A program made the translations under genes and the position numbers. Source: Verrucomicrobiota bacterium (GTDB taxonomy: Bacteria > Verrucomicrobiota > Verrucomicrobiia > Opitutales > Oceanipulchritudinaceae). Taken from it: a DNA stretch of 64,000 nucleotides. Every line of letters starts with the position of its first letter. The first letter of the stretch is position 1. Under the pieces are notes generated by a model. That model ran no database searches, had not been told where the DNA came from, and saw only the letters and a list, made by a program, of their open reading frames with translations. Positions 41,863-50,857 of this stretch are shown here, one piece after another. Where the stretch lies: NCBI GenBank assembly GCA_021208135.1, contig JAJOKB010000088.1, forward strand, positions 1 to 64,000. Direction: 5' to 3'.

Positions 41863-42852
41863 ATGGCACCGCTCGCCCTGAAATATAGTCAAACTGGCAA
41901 TCCCCTCGAGGTTCTGTCACTCGAGGAGGTTACCCTACCATCCTTGCAACCCCGTCAAGTACATCTCAAGATGCTGGCAGCTGCCATCCATCCGTCAGAT
42001 TTTGGCATGATTCAAGGCAGCTACGGCAAATTGCGCGAACTCCCAGCCATTGGTGGCCGTGAGGGTCTTGCCGAAGTTGTTGCCATTGGCAATGAGGTGG
42101 GCGAAGTCCGCATTGGCGACCGAGTGCGTATTCCAGAACAAAGTGGTGCTTGGCAAACTGAACTGGTCACCGATGCGGCCGGACTTTATGTAATCCCTGC
42201 CGATATTCCACTTGAGTCGGCAGCGACACCTTGGGTCAACCCCGCAACCGCCTGGCGCTTACTTCGGGACGCACACGTTGCTCCTGGATCCTGGGTAGTG
42301 CAAAATGCAGCCAATTCAGCCGTTGGTGTAGCCGTTATTCAAATGGCCAAACACCTCGGCATCAAAACCTTAAACGTCGTCCGACGCGCTGAACTCATCC
42401 CGGAATTGGAACGCTTGGGTGCAGATGTTGTGGTTCTCGAGGACTCAGGATACGAAAAACGCGTCAAGGAACTAACACAAGGTGGCACTGTCGCACTTGC
42501 CCTCAATTCCATCGGTGGTGAGAGTGCCATGCGCTTGATCAAGTGCCTCTCCGATGGCAGCAGCCATGTAACTTTTGGAGCCGCAACATTTGAACCTGTA
42601 CGCTACCCAACCCGGTATCTTATTTTCAACGATATTCACTTACGCGGCTTTTGGATGGACCGTTGGTACCGGCAAAGTTCTCGCGAGCGCATCCAAATAA
42701 TGATGGATAATCTTTTCGATCTGATGAGAAAGGGTGTTATCAAGCCCGTAGTCGCCGAAAAATTCACCCTCAATCAATGGCGTGAGGCGATTGAGGCGGT
42801 CTCCAAGCCACGTCTTGGCAAGGTACTTTTTGTTGGCGGTGACGCCAGTTAG
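41863..42852 (+). CDS. MDR-family NADPH oxidoreductase, trans-2-enoyl-CoA/ACP reductase-like
   Basis: A 329-residue medium-chain dehydrogenase/reductase without zinc-ligand pattern. N-terminal HPSDFGMIQGSYGKLRELPAIGGREG matches the mitochondrial-type enoyl reductase (MECR/Etr1), as does WVVQNAANSAVGVAVIQMAKHLGIKT, the Rossmann nucleotide-binding turn. C-terminal RGFWMDRWYRQ is also typical. This suggests NADPH-dependent reduction of trans-2-enoyl thioesters, but other quinone-reductase-like activities remain possible. It lies between the flotillin cluster and the SNF2 gene, with only 5 bases to the latter. Confidence 0.78.
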   Translation: MAPLALKYSQTGNPLEVLSLEEVTLPSLQPRQVHLKMLAAAIHPSDFGMIQGSYGKLRELPAIGGREGLAEVVAIGNEVGEVRIGDRVRIPEQSGAWQTELVTDAAGLYVIPADIPLESAATPWVNPATAWRLLRDAHVAPGSWVVQNAANSAVGVAVIQMAKHLGIKTLNVVRRAELIPELERLGADVVVLEDSGYEKRVKELTQGGTVALALNSIGGESAMRLIKCLSDGSSHVTFGAATFEPVRYPTRYLIFNDIHLRGFWMDRWYRQSSRERIQIMMDNLFDLMRKGVIKPVVAEKFTLNQWREAIEAVSKPRLGKVLFVGGDAS

Positions 42853-42857
42853 TTTTA

Positions 42858-45791
42858 ATGCCAAGCGATTGGTCTGACTTGCCGGATCTATCCCGCGACT
42901 CACTTGTAGATTTGGCGGGCTGGGCGGTGCTGAAGGAAGCGATGGCGCTATTCGACGCCGGTGCCGTTCTTTCAGTCTCTTGGAATAAACCCGTTTTGAG
43001 TGGCGAACTGCGGTCCAGTCCACGCCATTTGCGACCTAGACTTAACTTGCGCTCACTGGCCTTCGCGGAGAATAAATGTTCCTGCGCCAAAGGTATTCAG
43101 GGTTATGTGTGCGCTCATGCCGTTGCCTTGTGCATTGCAGCGGAACGGGCAAGACGTACCACTGAAACAGCGGATATAGCTGAGGATTCTGCCACCGCAA
43201 AGCCGCAACTCTCTCCAGATACAGATATCCAGCCAATTAGCGCAACTCCTCAATCCTTGCGCTTGGATGCCACGAATGGCAAACCTTTGCACATACGCCT
43301 GCTGCTTCCTCCTAATTTGGCATCCGCAATCACCAGAGATGTAGTAATGGTTAAATTGGAAGTGGCTGCTGACCGCGAATTGATGGCACCAGAAAAATTG
43401 TTTCGCGGCACTGCCTACAAAATACAAAAAAACCAAGCCGCAGCAGCTGCGATGATCGAAACTTGGTGCGGCGGCAAACTGTTCAGTTTACTGCAACTGC
43501 GTAGAAATCAATTGGTTCAACTCATCCATGAACTTCGCGGCCAGCCGGTCTTTGCCTGGGTCAATCAACCCGATCGCCCTCTGACCTGGCAAGGTGATTC
43601 ATTGGCTGGAATTTCAGAACTACTCGAAACACAAGAAGAGCCGTCACCGCCAATCGGCAATCCCCTCCAACCCTCACCTCAGGTCAGGCGAACATTGCCA
43701 TCCCAACCTGTTCAACGCGAATCGGCAGTAACAACTTTTTTGCGCGAGCGTGCCAGCCTTGGTGCAGGGCCCTTTCCTGCGGAGCTGGATGGCTCCAGCT
43801 TGTTCCTGTCATTACGCTTGCCTGCTAGAGATCACGACTCCTATTCCGCAATTCTGAATCTGGTTAAGGACAATGACTTCAGGCTCGAACCGGGAAATGG
43901 GCGTTGGTGGCTGCGCGATAAGCACAAGGTGCTCACTTTTCTCGCCAGGTTTTTGCGCACATTGCAAAGTGAATATCAGGTTCGCTTTACTCCAAACTTC
44001 AGTAAACGAACTGAGTCGATTACTTACCTCCCAGTCAGTATTGCAACGCATCCCGTGCATGATGGCTTTGAAGTCCAGGTTCAGCTGCAGGTCCCTGGAC
44101 TTACGGAACAGGATGTTTTCAGAGCGTTGAGTAGCCATCAGTTGTACTTGGAAAGTGGTGAACGTATCTTCTTGTTACAGTACGACCTTTTGCAACGGTT
44201 ACAATCCGCACAACAAGCTCTTAGTGGCGACCGTTCACGCGAAGTCGCACCTCGCTTCAGTTGCAAAGTAAGACCCGCTGCGTTGCGCGATGCAGAAAGG
44301 ATTTTAACTGAACTTGACCCAGAATTCCTAGCACCAGTGGATTGGCGCAAGCGCAGTACAGCCCTTCAACAGGTCAGCGCACTTCAAGCGGCACCGGTGC
44401 CAGGCACCCTCGACTCACTACTGCGAACCTACCAACGCATCGGGGTCGCTTGGCTGTGGCACCTATACCTCAACCAATTGGGCGGCGTTCTTGCGGATGA
44501 AATGGGTTTGGGTAAAACAATCCAGGCCTTAGCTCTACTCTCCTCAATTCATAATGATTCATCGGTAAAGTGCTGTAATTCAGTAGCTTTAGTCGTTTGC
44601 CCTGCAGGACTGGTGGAAAACTGGCGCAGGGAGTGCAATCGCTTTGCCCCACAATTGAAGGTGGCTATTCACCACCGCGAGCAGCGACTTGAGTCTGGAG
44701 AAATGGCAAATCACGATCTTGTCATCACCTCTTATTCAACTTTGTCCCGTGACGATGCTCTATTCGGAGTTGTCAATTGGGCAGTTATAATCGCCGACGA
44801 GGCTCAACACATTAAAAACCGCCGCACTCAAGCTGCCGCATCGCTACGCTCTCTTAAGTCATCTGCGCGATTTGTTCTAACTGGAACTCCACTCGAAAAC
44901 AGCCTGGACGATTTGCGATCCCTTTTCGATTTCATTTTACCCGGCTATCTAACACGCTGTCGCTCCAATTCACGCGATGAACGCGAATGGTTGGATCAGC
45001 GACACCTCGAACAAGCCGCACCTTACATTTTGCGCCGTTCCAAAGAATCCGTAGCACCAGAGTTGCCGCAAAAGTTAGAACAGATTGTCTACTGCCCCCT
45101 CACATCAGCACAAGAAACTCTATACCGCAAAATCCAACAACAAACTGAAGCAAATATCGCAAAACTGGAACTCGCTGGAGTCGCTGAACAAAAGGTGCGA
45201 TTCGCCGCTTTAGCCCAACTGGTTAGACTAAGGCAGGTTTGCGCTGAGCCCAGGCTGCTCCAGGAATCCCTTTTACCAGAGGATTCAGCCAAACTAAATG
45301 TGCTTTCCGAACTGCTCAACGAAGCGTTGGATGGTGGACACCGAGTACTTATCTTTTCACAATTTGTTGAGGTTTTATCACACCTACGCTTGTGGATGCA
45401 GGATCAGAAACTGGAATACGCTTATATCGATGGTTCCACCAGAAATCGTGTTGCAGAAGCAGAACGTTTTAATACAGACCCTGATATTCCAGTCTTCCTG
45501 ATCTCGCTAAAAGCAGGTGGCACCGGACTAAACCTAACCGGTGCAGATACAGTCATTCACTTTGATCCATGGTGGAATCCCGCTGCAGAAGCACAAGCAA
45601 CTGATCGCGCCCACCGCATCGGACAAAAACGGCAAGTTCAAGTCTACAAACTGATCGCGTCCAACACTATTGAGGAAAAAGTGCTACAATTACAATCCGA
45701 CAAGGCAGCCCTCTTAGAGCAACTACTCGAAGCCAGCACCAACCGAACTGCATCCGTAAGTCTAAAAGACATTAAAGACTTACTGCGCTAA
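42858..45791 (+). CDS. SWIM zinc-finger SNF2-family helicase/ATPase
   Basis: A DNA-dependent ATPase of 977 residues. The N-terminus has a SWIM finger C74-x-C76-x8-C85-x-H87. A middle region of about 400 residues is unassigned. The SNF2 core starts with DEMGLGKTIQALAL (about 550), DEAQHIKN (about 647) and LTGTPLENSLDDLRSLFDF, then helicase C with FSQFVEVL, LISLKAGGTGLNLTGAD and DRAHRIGQKRQ (about 918). Such proteins are common in bacteria and act in transcription or repair; some neighbour defence genes, but none is adjacent here. Its frame is intact. The linker before the core contains the palindrome GGTGCCAGGCACC. Confidence 0.92.
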   Translation: MPSDWSDLPDLSRDSLVDLAGWAVLKEAMALFDAGAVLSVSWNKPVLSGELRSSPRHLRPRLNLRSLAFAENKCSCAKGIQGYVCAHAVALCIAAERARRTTETADIAEDSATAKPQLSPDTDIQPISATPQSLRLDATNGKPLHIRLLLPPNLASAITRDVVMVKLEVAADRELMAPEKLFRGTAYKIQKNQAAAAAMIETWCGGKLFSLLQLRRNQLVQLIHELRGQPVFAWVNQPDRPLTWQGDSLAGISELLETQEEPSPPIGNPLQPSPQVRRTLPSQPVQRESAVTTFLRERASLGAGPFPAELDGSSLFLSLRLPARDHDSYSAILNLVKDNDFRLEPGNGRWWLRDKHKVLTFLARFLRTLQSEYQVRFTPNFSKRTESITYLPVSIATHPVHDGFEVQVQLQVPGLTEQDVFRALSSHQLYLESGERIFLLQYDLLQRLQSAQQALSGDRSREVAPRFSCKVRPAALRDAERILTELDPEFLAPVDWRKRSTALQQVSALQAAPVPGTLDSLLRTYQRIGVAWLWHLYLNQLGGVLADEMGLGKTIQALALLSSIHNDSSVKCCNSVALVVCPAGLVENWRRECNRFAPQLKVAIHHREQRLESGEMANHDLVITSYSTLSRDDALFGVVNWAVIIADEAQHIKNRRTQAAASLRSLKSSARFVLTGTPLENSLDDLRSLFDFILPGYLTRCRSNSRDEREWLDQRHLEQAAPYILRRSKESVAPELPQKLEQIVYCPLTSAQETLYRKIQQQTEANIAKLELAGVAEQKVRFAALAQLVRLRQVCAEPRLLQESLLPEDSAKLNVLSELLNEALDGGHRVLIFSQFVEVLSHLRLWMQDQKLEYAYIDGSTRNRVAEAERFNTDPDIPVFLISLKAGGTGLNLTGADTVIHFDPWWNPAAEAQATDRAHRIGQKRQVQVYKLIASNTIEEKVLQLQSDKAALLEQLLEASTNRTASVSLKDIKDLLR
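44396..44408. repeat. Copy of GGTGCCAGGCACC palindrome inside the SNF2 linker
   Basis: Exact 13-base match to the reverse complement of the 45.9/47.4-kb palindrome, coding for part of APVPGT just before the ATPase core. The site is in a linker where an insertion would be tolerated. Confidence 0.55.
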
Positions 45792-46168
45792 GTTGAAGAA
45801 TCATTCACTGACACTAGCAATCATCTCATTCACACCCAATGTGCTGTGTCCCTTGTTCACATGTTGCCAAAATGGAGGCATTACCTGGCAAAGGTTGAGG
45901 CTGTGTCCTGAATATTTTCTCCTTCGGCATTACCATTTTTCAGGTGCCTGGCACCCAAGCGCTCCCGTTGTCGCTACCTCGATGTGGACTCATTCAACTT
46001 TTGTTCTTGTCCAACTCTGCAGAGTGCGTTTGGGGGTCATTATGCTAAGCCTCTTTAATTCTCTCAGTAAGGTTGCACACGCCTTCACACCACTGCCCCA
46101 TGCCGCAGCTCACCACAGTTGTTTCAGTGGTGTGTATCGAGTTCTCCTTTGATCTTTGGCCCTACCTG
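45792..46168. other. Intergenic region between SNF2 helicase and REP-transposase-like gene
   Basis: 377 bases without a convincing gene. A 119-codon open frame (45793-46152) has no start context, is Cys/His-rich without pattern and looks non-coding. The only structure I see is the palindrome at 45943-45955. Confidence 0.6.
45943..45955. repeat. REP-like palindrome GGTGCCTGGCACC
   Basis: Perfect 6-bp arms about a central T, 214 bases from the downstream end of the REP-transposase-like gene. Two more copies lie on the other side of that gene. Confidence 0.65.
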
Positions 46169-47221
46169 CTACCCGGAACTGACCGGTCTTCTTCGCCCCT
46201 GTGACCAAGTGCCACTGAACAATACCATCGCCGCCAGCGCGGCTCGTATCATATAGCGCCCCAATAAGCGTCCGGCACGCAAAATACTTTTGGCGGTACC
46301 TATGTAGGTCGAGCACATCCGAAACGCTTTCAGTCCTTCTCGACTCATCCAGCCCAAGCGCAGTCCATACCGCGCGAACACCTCTTCCGCTGAGCGACAA
46401 ACAAACCGCACCGTGCCTTCCATGCCGCCCTCGATCCTCAACATATATACATAATCTGCCAATGTCAGTCTGCCTGGCCCGGTAAAACCACACACACTGT
46501 AACACTGCTCTAATGGACACAACATCGCCTTCATCTTGCCCGCATGTTCCCGCTCGTGTTCCGGCAAACTTTCCAGCTCCACCAGCCGATAATAGATACT
46601 GCTGTGGCGACAACGCTCCAGTTTGTTCGCAGCTCCTTCGCGAATCTGTTCAAGATCGATGTACTTAAGTGTCGCAAGCAATCCTTCTGCGCTAACGCAC
46701 ACCACCGACTTGAAACGACTCCTCCACAATGTGCCTTCCGTTTTGTCCAGCTTGTTCATCATCTTGCTGATCGATTCATCCAAATACTGCATGAACACAC
46801 TGATGCTCTTCAGGTTCGCACGCCAGTTTTCCACCTCAAGCTCATCCTCAAGAAAGTCCTCTATCCATTGCTCGCGCTGCTGCACTGTCATTCGGCCGCG
46901 CTTCTCGCTCTTGCAATCCAGATTGGCCACAAGCTCCGCTAGCCGACGATCGCTCAGCCCGTCTATTCGGGATGGATCAAAGTGCAGACACATACGATAA
47001 CTGTCCTTCTGAAAATTAAAGGACAATACATCCGCTTGCCACGTCGTAACCAACTTATATACAAGCTCTTCCAAGAAAATCTTCTTTTCAGCAGACAATT
47101 CCTGGTCCGCTTTGGCTCCCCCAAATTTAAACCAACGGCGCACCGCACGGTTGCTGACGTGCACCGTCAATGGCTTATTCACTGCAAATATGCTTTTTCG
47201 CGCTATTCTCACCAACAACAA
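46169..47221 (-). CDS. REP-associated (Y1/IS200-type) transposase-like protein lacking the HUH motif
   Basis: A 350-residue protein with clear landmarks of the large Y1/RAYT-type transposase family: HVSNRAVRRWFKFGG (21-35, the xxSRCVRRxFLxG block), GTLWRSRFKS (163-172, the GRFWExRFKS block) and LATLKYIDLEQIR (182-194, the MxYVDLNPIR block). Where active members have HYH, the metal site, this one reads DSYR (73-76), so the HUH histidines are missing. It may be inactive or domesticated. No ATG fits the start; TTG 47221 or GTG 47215 are the best candidates. It is flanked by palindromes at 45943, 47328 and 47366, as REP elements flank RAYT genes. The frame is intact over 350 codons, which argues for retained function or recent arrival. 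Confidence 0.7.
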   Translation of the reverse strand: MLLVRIARKSIFAVNKPLTVHVSNRAVRRWFKFGGAKADQELSAEKKIFLEELVYKLVTTWQADVLSFNFQKDSYRMCLHFDPSRIDGLSDRRLAELVANLDCKSEKRGRMTVQQREQWIEDFLEDELEVENWRANLKSISVFMQYLDESISKMMNKLDKTEGTLWRSRFKSVVCVSAEGLLATLKYIDLEQIREGAANKLERCRHSSIYYRLVELESLPEHEREHAGKMKAMLCPLEQCYSVCGFTGPGRLTLADYVYMLRIEGGMEGTVRFVCRSAEEVFARYGLRLGWMSREGLKAFRMCSTYIGTAKSILRAGRLLGRYMIRAALAAMVLFSGTWSQGRRRPVSSG

Positions 47222-47233
47222 GCTTTATTATGA

Positions 47234-47253
47234 TTAGCTTATTGGCAAGCTAA
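47234..47253. repeat. Inverted repeat TTAGCTT-ATTGGC-AAGCTAA
   Basis: Seven-base arms around a six-base loop, 13 bases upstream of the transposase-like start. It could be an operator, an element end or a transcript hairpin; no T run follows on either strand. Confidence 0.4.
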
Positions 47254-47327
47254 AATATCGACAATATGCTATTCCCCAAGAGTACTGCGACTGCATGATG
47301 AATTCCGGGGTCAACCAGCGGCAGAAT

Positions 47328-47340
47328 AGTGCCTGGCACC
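47328..47340. repeat. REP-like palindrome, AGTGCCTGGCACC variant
   Basis: The 11-bp core GTGCCTGGCAC is intact but the outer arm pair is lost. It lies 107 bases upstream of the transposase-like start and 25 bases before the next copy, in the same orientation of the central T. Confidence 0.6.
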
Positions 47341-47365
47341 ACCATCAGAAAGGTAGCCCAGTCAT

Positions 47366-47380
47366 GGGTGCCTGGCACCC
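47366..47380. repeat. REP-like palindrome GGGTGCCTGGCACCC
   Basis: The longest copy, with perfect 7-bp arms around central T. Together with 47328-47340 it forms a closely spaced pair, as in REP doublets. Confidence 0.65.
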
Positions 47381-47641
47381 CCTGCGATATGGACTGAAAA
47401 TCAAAATTTACACCGCCTATCATCACCCAACCCGCAGATGTAAACCATTCCCTAAATTGCTGATAGAATCAGCGGGATTAGGAAATTAGATGACTTCAGT
47501 TGGCGTAAACTGCCTTAGAGGAAGCTTACCGAATTCCTCCAATTAGAAGTGCGCAAAATTCGGTATTTAACCTCCACCCGTAAAGCCATCTTAGCCAGTT
47601 TGGCCGACAAAAGATTGATTGAGCAATTGAAGGAATCTAAC

Positions 47642-49522
47642 ATGATGGTGCTAATGGAGTGGCTCATAGGCGCATTGATTTTAACGGTTTTTATCACACC
47701 GATTGCCATATTATACTACATGTTCAGGTGCATTCGGAGAATAGAATGCCGTCTGGAAGAATTGAGGAAAAACATTTCCAACGGAAGTGCGTTCCCCGCT
47801 GGACAAGTGAAACACGGGAACGGCGAGACAGAGGAGGAAATTGAACTTAAGCGGAACGTAATTCGTAATCGAATAGAAGACCGAGTGATTGCCCAAGGAG
47901 GGAGTGATACATTGAAGAGACAGGCACCCAATGAGGCTGTTGTGGCAAAAAGTACTTGGATAAATGAAACGGTACTTGGGCAGAAAGTGTTACTTGGTGT
48001 TGGCGTATTAGTACTGATTTTGGGGATTGGCTATTTTCTTCAGTATTCGTTTCAACAGGGATGGATCCACCCTCCAATGCGTGTAGTAATGACCTATCTG
48101 AGCGGGTCTGTATTGATGGTATTGGGGGAGTTTTTCCGACGCAAGAATTTGTCTGTGTTTGGTTTGGCAATCATTGGAACGGGAATTGCCACACTGTACT
48201 TTGCAAATTTTGCATCCCATCAACTGTATGGTTTGATTGGAGCCGGCCCAGCAATGTTATTGATGGTAACCGTGACAATCTTAGCGGTTTTACTCGCGGT
48301 GGTTTATGACAGTCGCTGGCTGGCATTATTTGGATTAATTGGTGGTTTTTTATCTCCGTTGGTTATCGCTACTGAGAAACCGGCAGCGCTAGAACTGTTC
48401 AGTTATTTGACTATTCTTAATGCTTCCATTGTTGCGCTAGCCTATTGCAAAAAGTGGGTGTTACTGAATCACGCTGGGTGGCTGGGAACCTGGCTGATCT
48501 TTACGGTATGGTACCTGAATGAATTTGAGGCTTCAATGTTCTGGTATGCATTCCCATTTTACCTTTTGTTTTTCCTTACTTACGCACTTATACCTTCGAT
48601 TTATGCCGTTCGCAGGCTGAGCAATAGCATTGGGCGCGAATGGATAATCACTCTACCCAACGCATTGATAGCGCTGACGATTGGCACCACTATGGTGGCA
48701 GAACGCTATGAGATTAGAGATGCTGGACTTCTAACAGTGGGCTTAGCCGGGCTGTTTTTGTCGATAGCAGTATGGATTAAGGATAGACACCCAAATCAAG
48801 GTCACGCATTCACACTGAATATCGTAAAGGCCATCGTATTTTTAGGAATTACAATACCTATCTTATTTGAAGGACCTATGATCACTGGCTTTTGGATACT
48901 CCTTGGAGTCGCGTTGGCATGGGCTGCACTCAGCCTCAACAACAAGTGGGTGATACATTGCGCGGTAATTTTGGGGATTATGGCCCTGATGAAGTTTTAT
49001 CTTTCAGACTTTAATTGGTTGTACTCCCCTGAGCTTCGAGCGGTATCCCGAGAAAAATGGCAGAATGATGCATTTATTAGACTTACACTTCTGTTGGCTT
49101 TGGGTGGATTGACATTATTCCTAGCAAAAAAAGTACCCCTCACGGCACCAAACTACCCTATCAAAAGAGCAACATTCCTAACTGTCGCATGGTTACACTT
49201 ATTCTATGCTGTGAATATGGAATTGCGCGGGTTCTTCTACACATTAGGTACCTCTGCAGTAGCAACCGCACTGACTATATTCTGGACGGTAACATCCATG
49301 GTATTATTGATTTGTGGCTTCCGCACAAGGATGAGGCTTCTGCGCACCCTGGGAATACTGTTGTTCAGCTTAACTGCAGCCAAAGTACTTTTGTTTGACA
49401 TGGCACAGACCGATACCCCCTATCGAATTTTGTCGAGCATCGTGCTAGGCATCCTACTCATAGCAGGCTCATTCCTATACTTTCGCTACAAGCATTTAAT
49501 TGAATCCAATGCCGAAAAATAA
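47642..49522 (+). CDS. DUF2339 polytopic membrane protein
   Basis: A very hydrophobic protein of about 626 residues from ATG 47642 with roughly 15-20 membrane helices. The N-terminal helix and charged linker (RRIECRLEELRKNIS) precede the core. VLGQKVLLGVGVLVLILGIGYFLQYSFQQGW is the hallmark beginning of the DUF2339 core, with SGSVLMVLGEFFRRK following. Function is unknown; the family usually lies next to DUF3999, as here. A GTG 31 codons upstream keeps the frame, but ATG 47642 precedes the first helix. The gene reads A+T-rich compared with the thrS region. Confidence 0.82.
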   Translation: MMVLMEWLIGALILTVFITPIAILYYMFRCIRRIECRLEELRKNISNGSAFPAGQVKHGNGETEEEIELKRNVIRNRIEDRVIAQGGSDTLKRQAPNEAVVAKSTWINETVLGQKVLLGVGVLVLILGIGYFLQYSFQQGWIHPPMRVVMTYLSGSVLMVLGEFFRRKNLSVFGLAIIGTGIATLYFANFASHQLYGLIGAGPAMLLMVTVTILAVLLAVVYDSRWLALFGLIGGFLSPLVIATEKPAALELFSYLTILNASIVALAYCKKWVLLNHAGWLGTWLIFTVWYLNEFEASMFWYAFPFYLLFFLTYALIPSIYAVRRLSNSIGREWIITLPNALIALTIGTTMVAERYEIRDAGLLTVGLAGLFLSIAVWIKDRHPNQGHAFTLNIVKAIVFLGITIPILFEGPMITGFWILLGVALAWAALSLNNKWVIHCAVILGIMALMKFYLSDFNWLYSPELRAVSREKWQNDAFIRLTLLLALGGLTLFLAKKVPLTAPNYPIKRATFLTVAWLHLFYAVNMELRGFFYTLGTSAVATALTIFWTVTSMVLLICGFRTRMRLLRTLGILLFSLTAAKVLLFDMAQTDTPYRILSSIVLGILLIAGSFLYFRYKHLIESNAEK

Positions 49523-50831
49523 CCTGTTTTTATGGATTGTTGTGTTGGTCTTTTTGTTCTGCTGAATATGTCCGCGGAAAGATAGACATTCAATCATTTC
49601 CCTTTACCGGAACCATCGAACCGATGATTTCAAATACCGGTCCTGTACGATTTACATTGGACCCACATTGGTTGCAACAGGCGGGAGATGGGCAAAAAAA
49701 ACTGCGCTTAGTGGACAGCCAGTTTAATGAGATTCCTTTTGCTGTGGTGCTAGCCTCTGACTCCATCGAAGTTCCAGAATGGGTTTCGCTGCAGGTTTCC
49801 AGCTTCGATTACGGTGAAGGCGAACAAACTATGATTTTGGAGAATAATCACCCGGAGACACCTGTAGCTTCAATTCGTTTTCAGACCCACTCCCGCGATT
49901 TCCACAGAGCTGCAGAAGTATGGACATCAAACGACAAAGAGAACTGGCATTGGCAAACCAGTGGATACATCGTCGATGCTAGTTCACAAATCAACTTTCG
50001 CCAGTTGGAAATAGCCTTGCAGCCCGTCCGTGCTCGCTGGATTCGAATTCGACTTACTGATACCGGATCGAACAGGCGGGCCCATGCGAGTCTAACAATA
50101 CAAACCTTGCAAGAAGTCATCGTGCAGTTACCCACTGAAGCTGCACTAAGTATTCGTCAAATACAGGCCAAACTATTGCTAGAAAAACCTGTAAGCAAAT
50201 CATTTGGGTCATTGCGGCTATTTCCCGCTGCCTCAACAGAGGATTCAAATACGATACTACCGCTGAATGACCTCAGATTGCCGATAGATAGAATTTCATT
50301 TGAAGTGGACCAATCGGTTTTTCACGTCATTTCATCCTACAGGAAATGACAACTCACGGCACACGAATTCTATGGCAGGATCAATTAGTACGCACCCTTG
50401 ATGGCTCAAACGCAAACCTAACATTCGCAATGGGAATTCCGTACATGACAAACGGTAAGGTTGTTATAAAAAACGAGGGGAATCCACCGCTTACCATTTC
50501 GGGGATACAAATTGAATGGTTTCAAAGAGAGTTTGTTTTTATTGCAGAGCCGGGAAACCGCTACACGTTGCTCGCAGGAAACTTTGCCGTGCCATCTGTG
50601 AACTACGATCTCGCTCACATATTAAAGCTCAATCACGAACGGATCAACAGCATGCCTAGAGTGCAACCACCTTTAATGATCGCCAACCCGGAGTACTTAG
50701 AAGACAAACATACCTATCTTCAATGGCTACGACACAATACGGTCATGATCCTTGTGATAATCATCGCATTCGGATTGTTACTATGGATGCGCATCATTCT
50801 GCGATCGACCCCAGATCAAAGCTCCTCTTGA
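49509..50831 (+). CDS. DUF3999 family protein, two frame breaks
   Basis: A type-I envelope protein of about 440 residues. ATG 49509 overlaps the DUF2339 stop by 14 bases and opens a signal peptide (NLFLWIVVLVF). The frame shifts at five T, 49551-49555 (four expected), and again near 50330-50345. The beta-rich extracytoplasmic part includes ARWIRIRLTDTGSNRRAH, and the C-terminal membrane helix is MILVIIIAFGLLLWMRII. DUF3999 with a C-terminal anchor after DUF2339 is a conserved pair; the function is unknown. A split into two genes with an ATGA overlap at 50346 is possible but less likely, since DUF3999 is normally about 450 residues. Confidence 0.72.
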
Positions 50832-50857
50832 GAACGAAAGCCATGAGGATAGGGTGT

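Larger units (their letters stand above)
47222..47641. other. Intergenic region with two palindromes and one hairpin
   Basis: 420 bases between the transposase-like gene and the DUF2339 gene, which start in opposite directions. It contains the hairpin at 47234-47253 and palindromes at 47328-47340 and 47366-47380. No other gene seen. Confidence 0.6.

Noticed and set aside
42858-45791. Defence island built on the SNF2 helicase
   Set aside because: Neighbours are a reductase and a transposase-like gene; no nuclease, methylase or other defence component is seen.
45793-46152. 119-codon open frame after the SNF2 gene
   Set aside because: No start signal, no domain, includes the palindrome; probably non-coding.
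47221-47641. CRISPR repeats suggested by the two close palindromes
   Set aside because: Only two short copies with unequal arms, no regular spacers and no cas genes.
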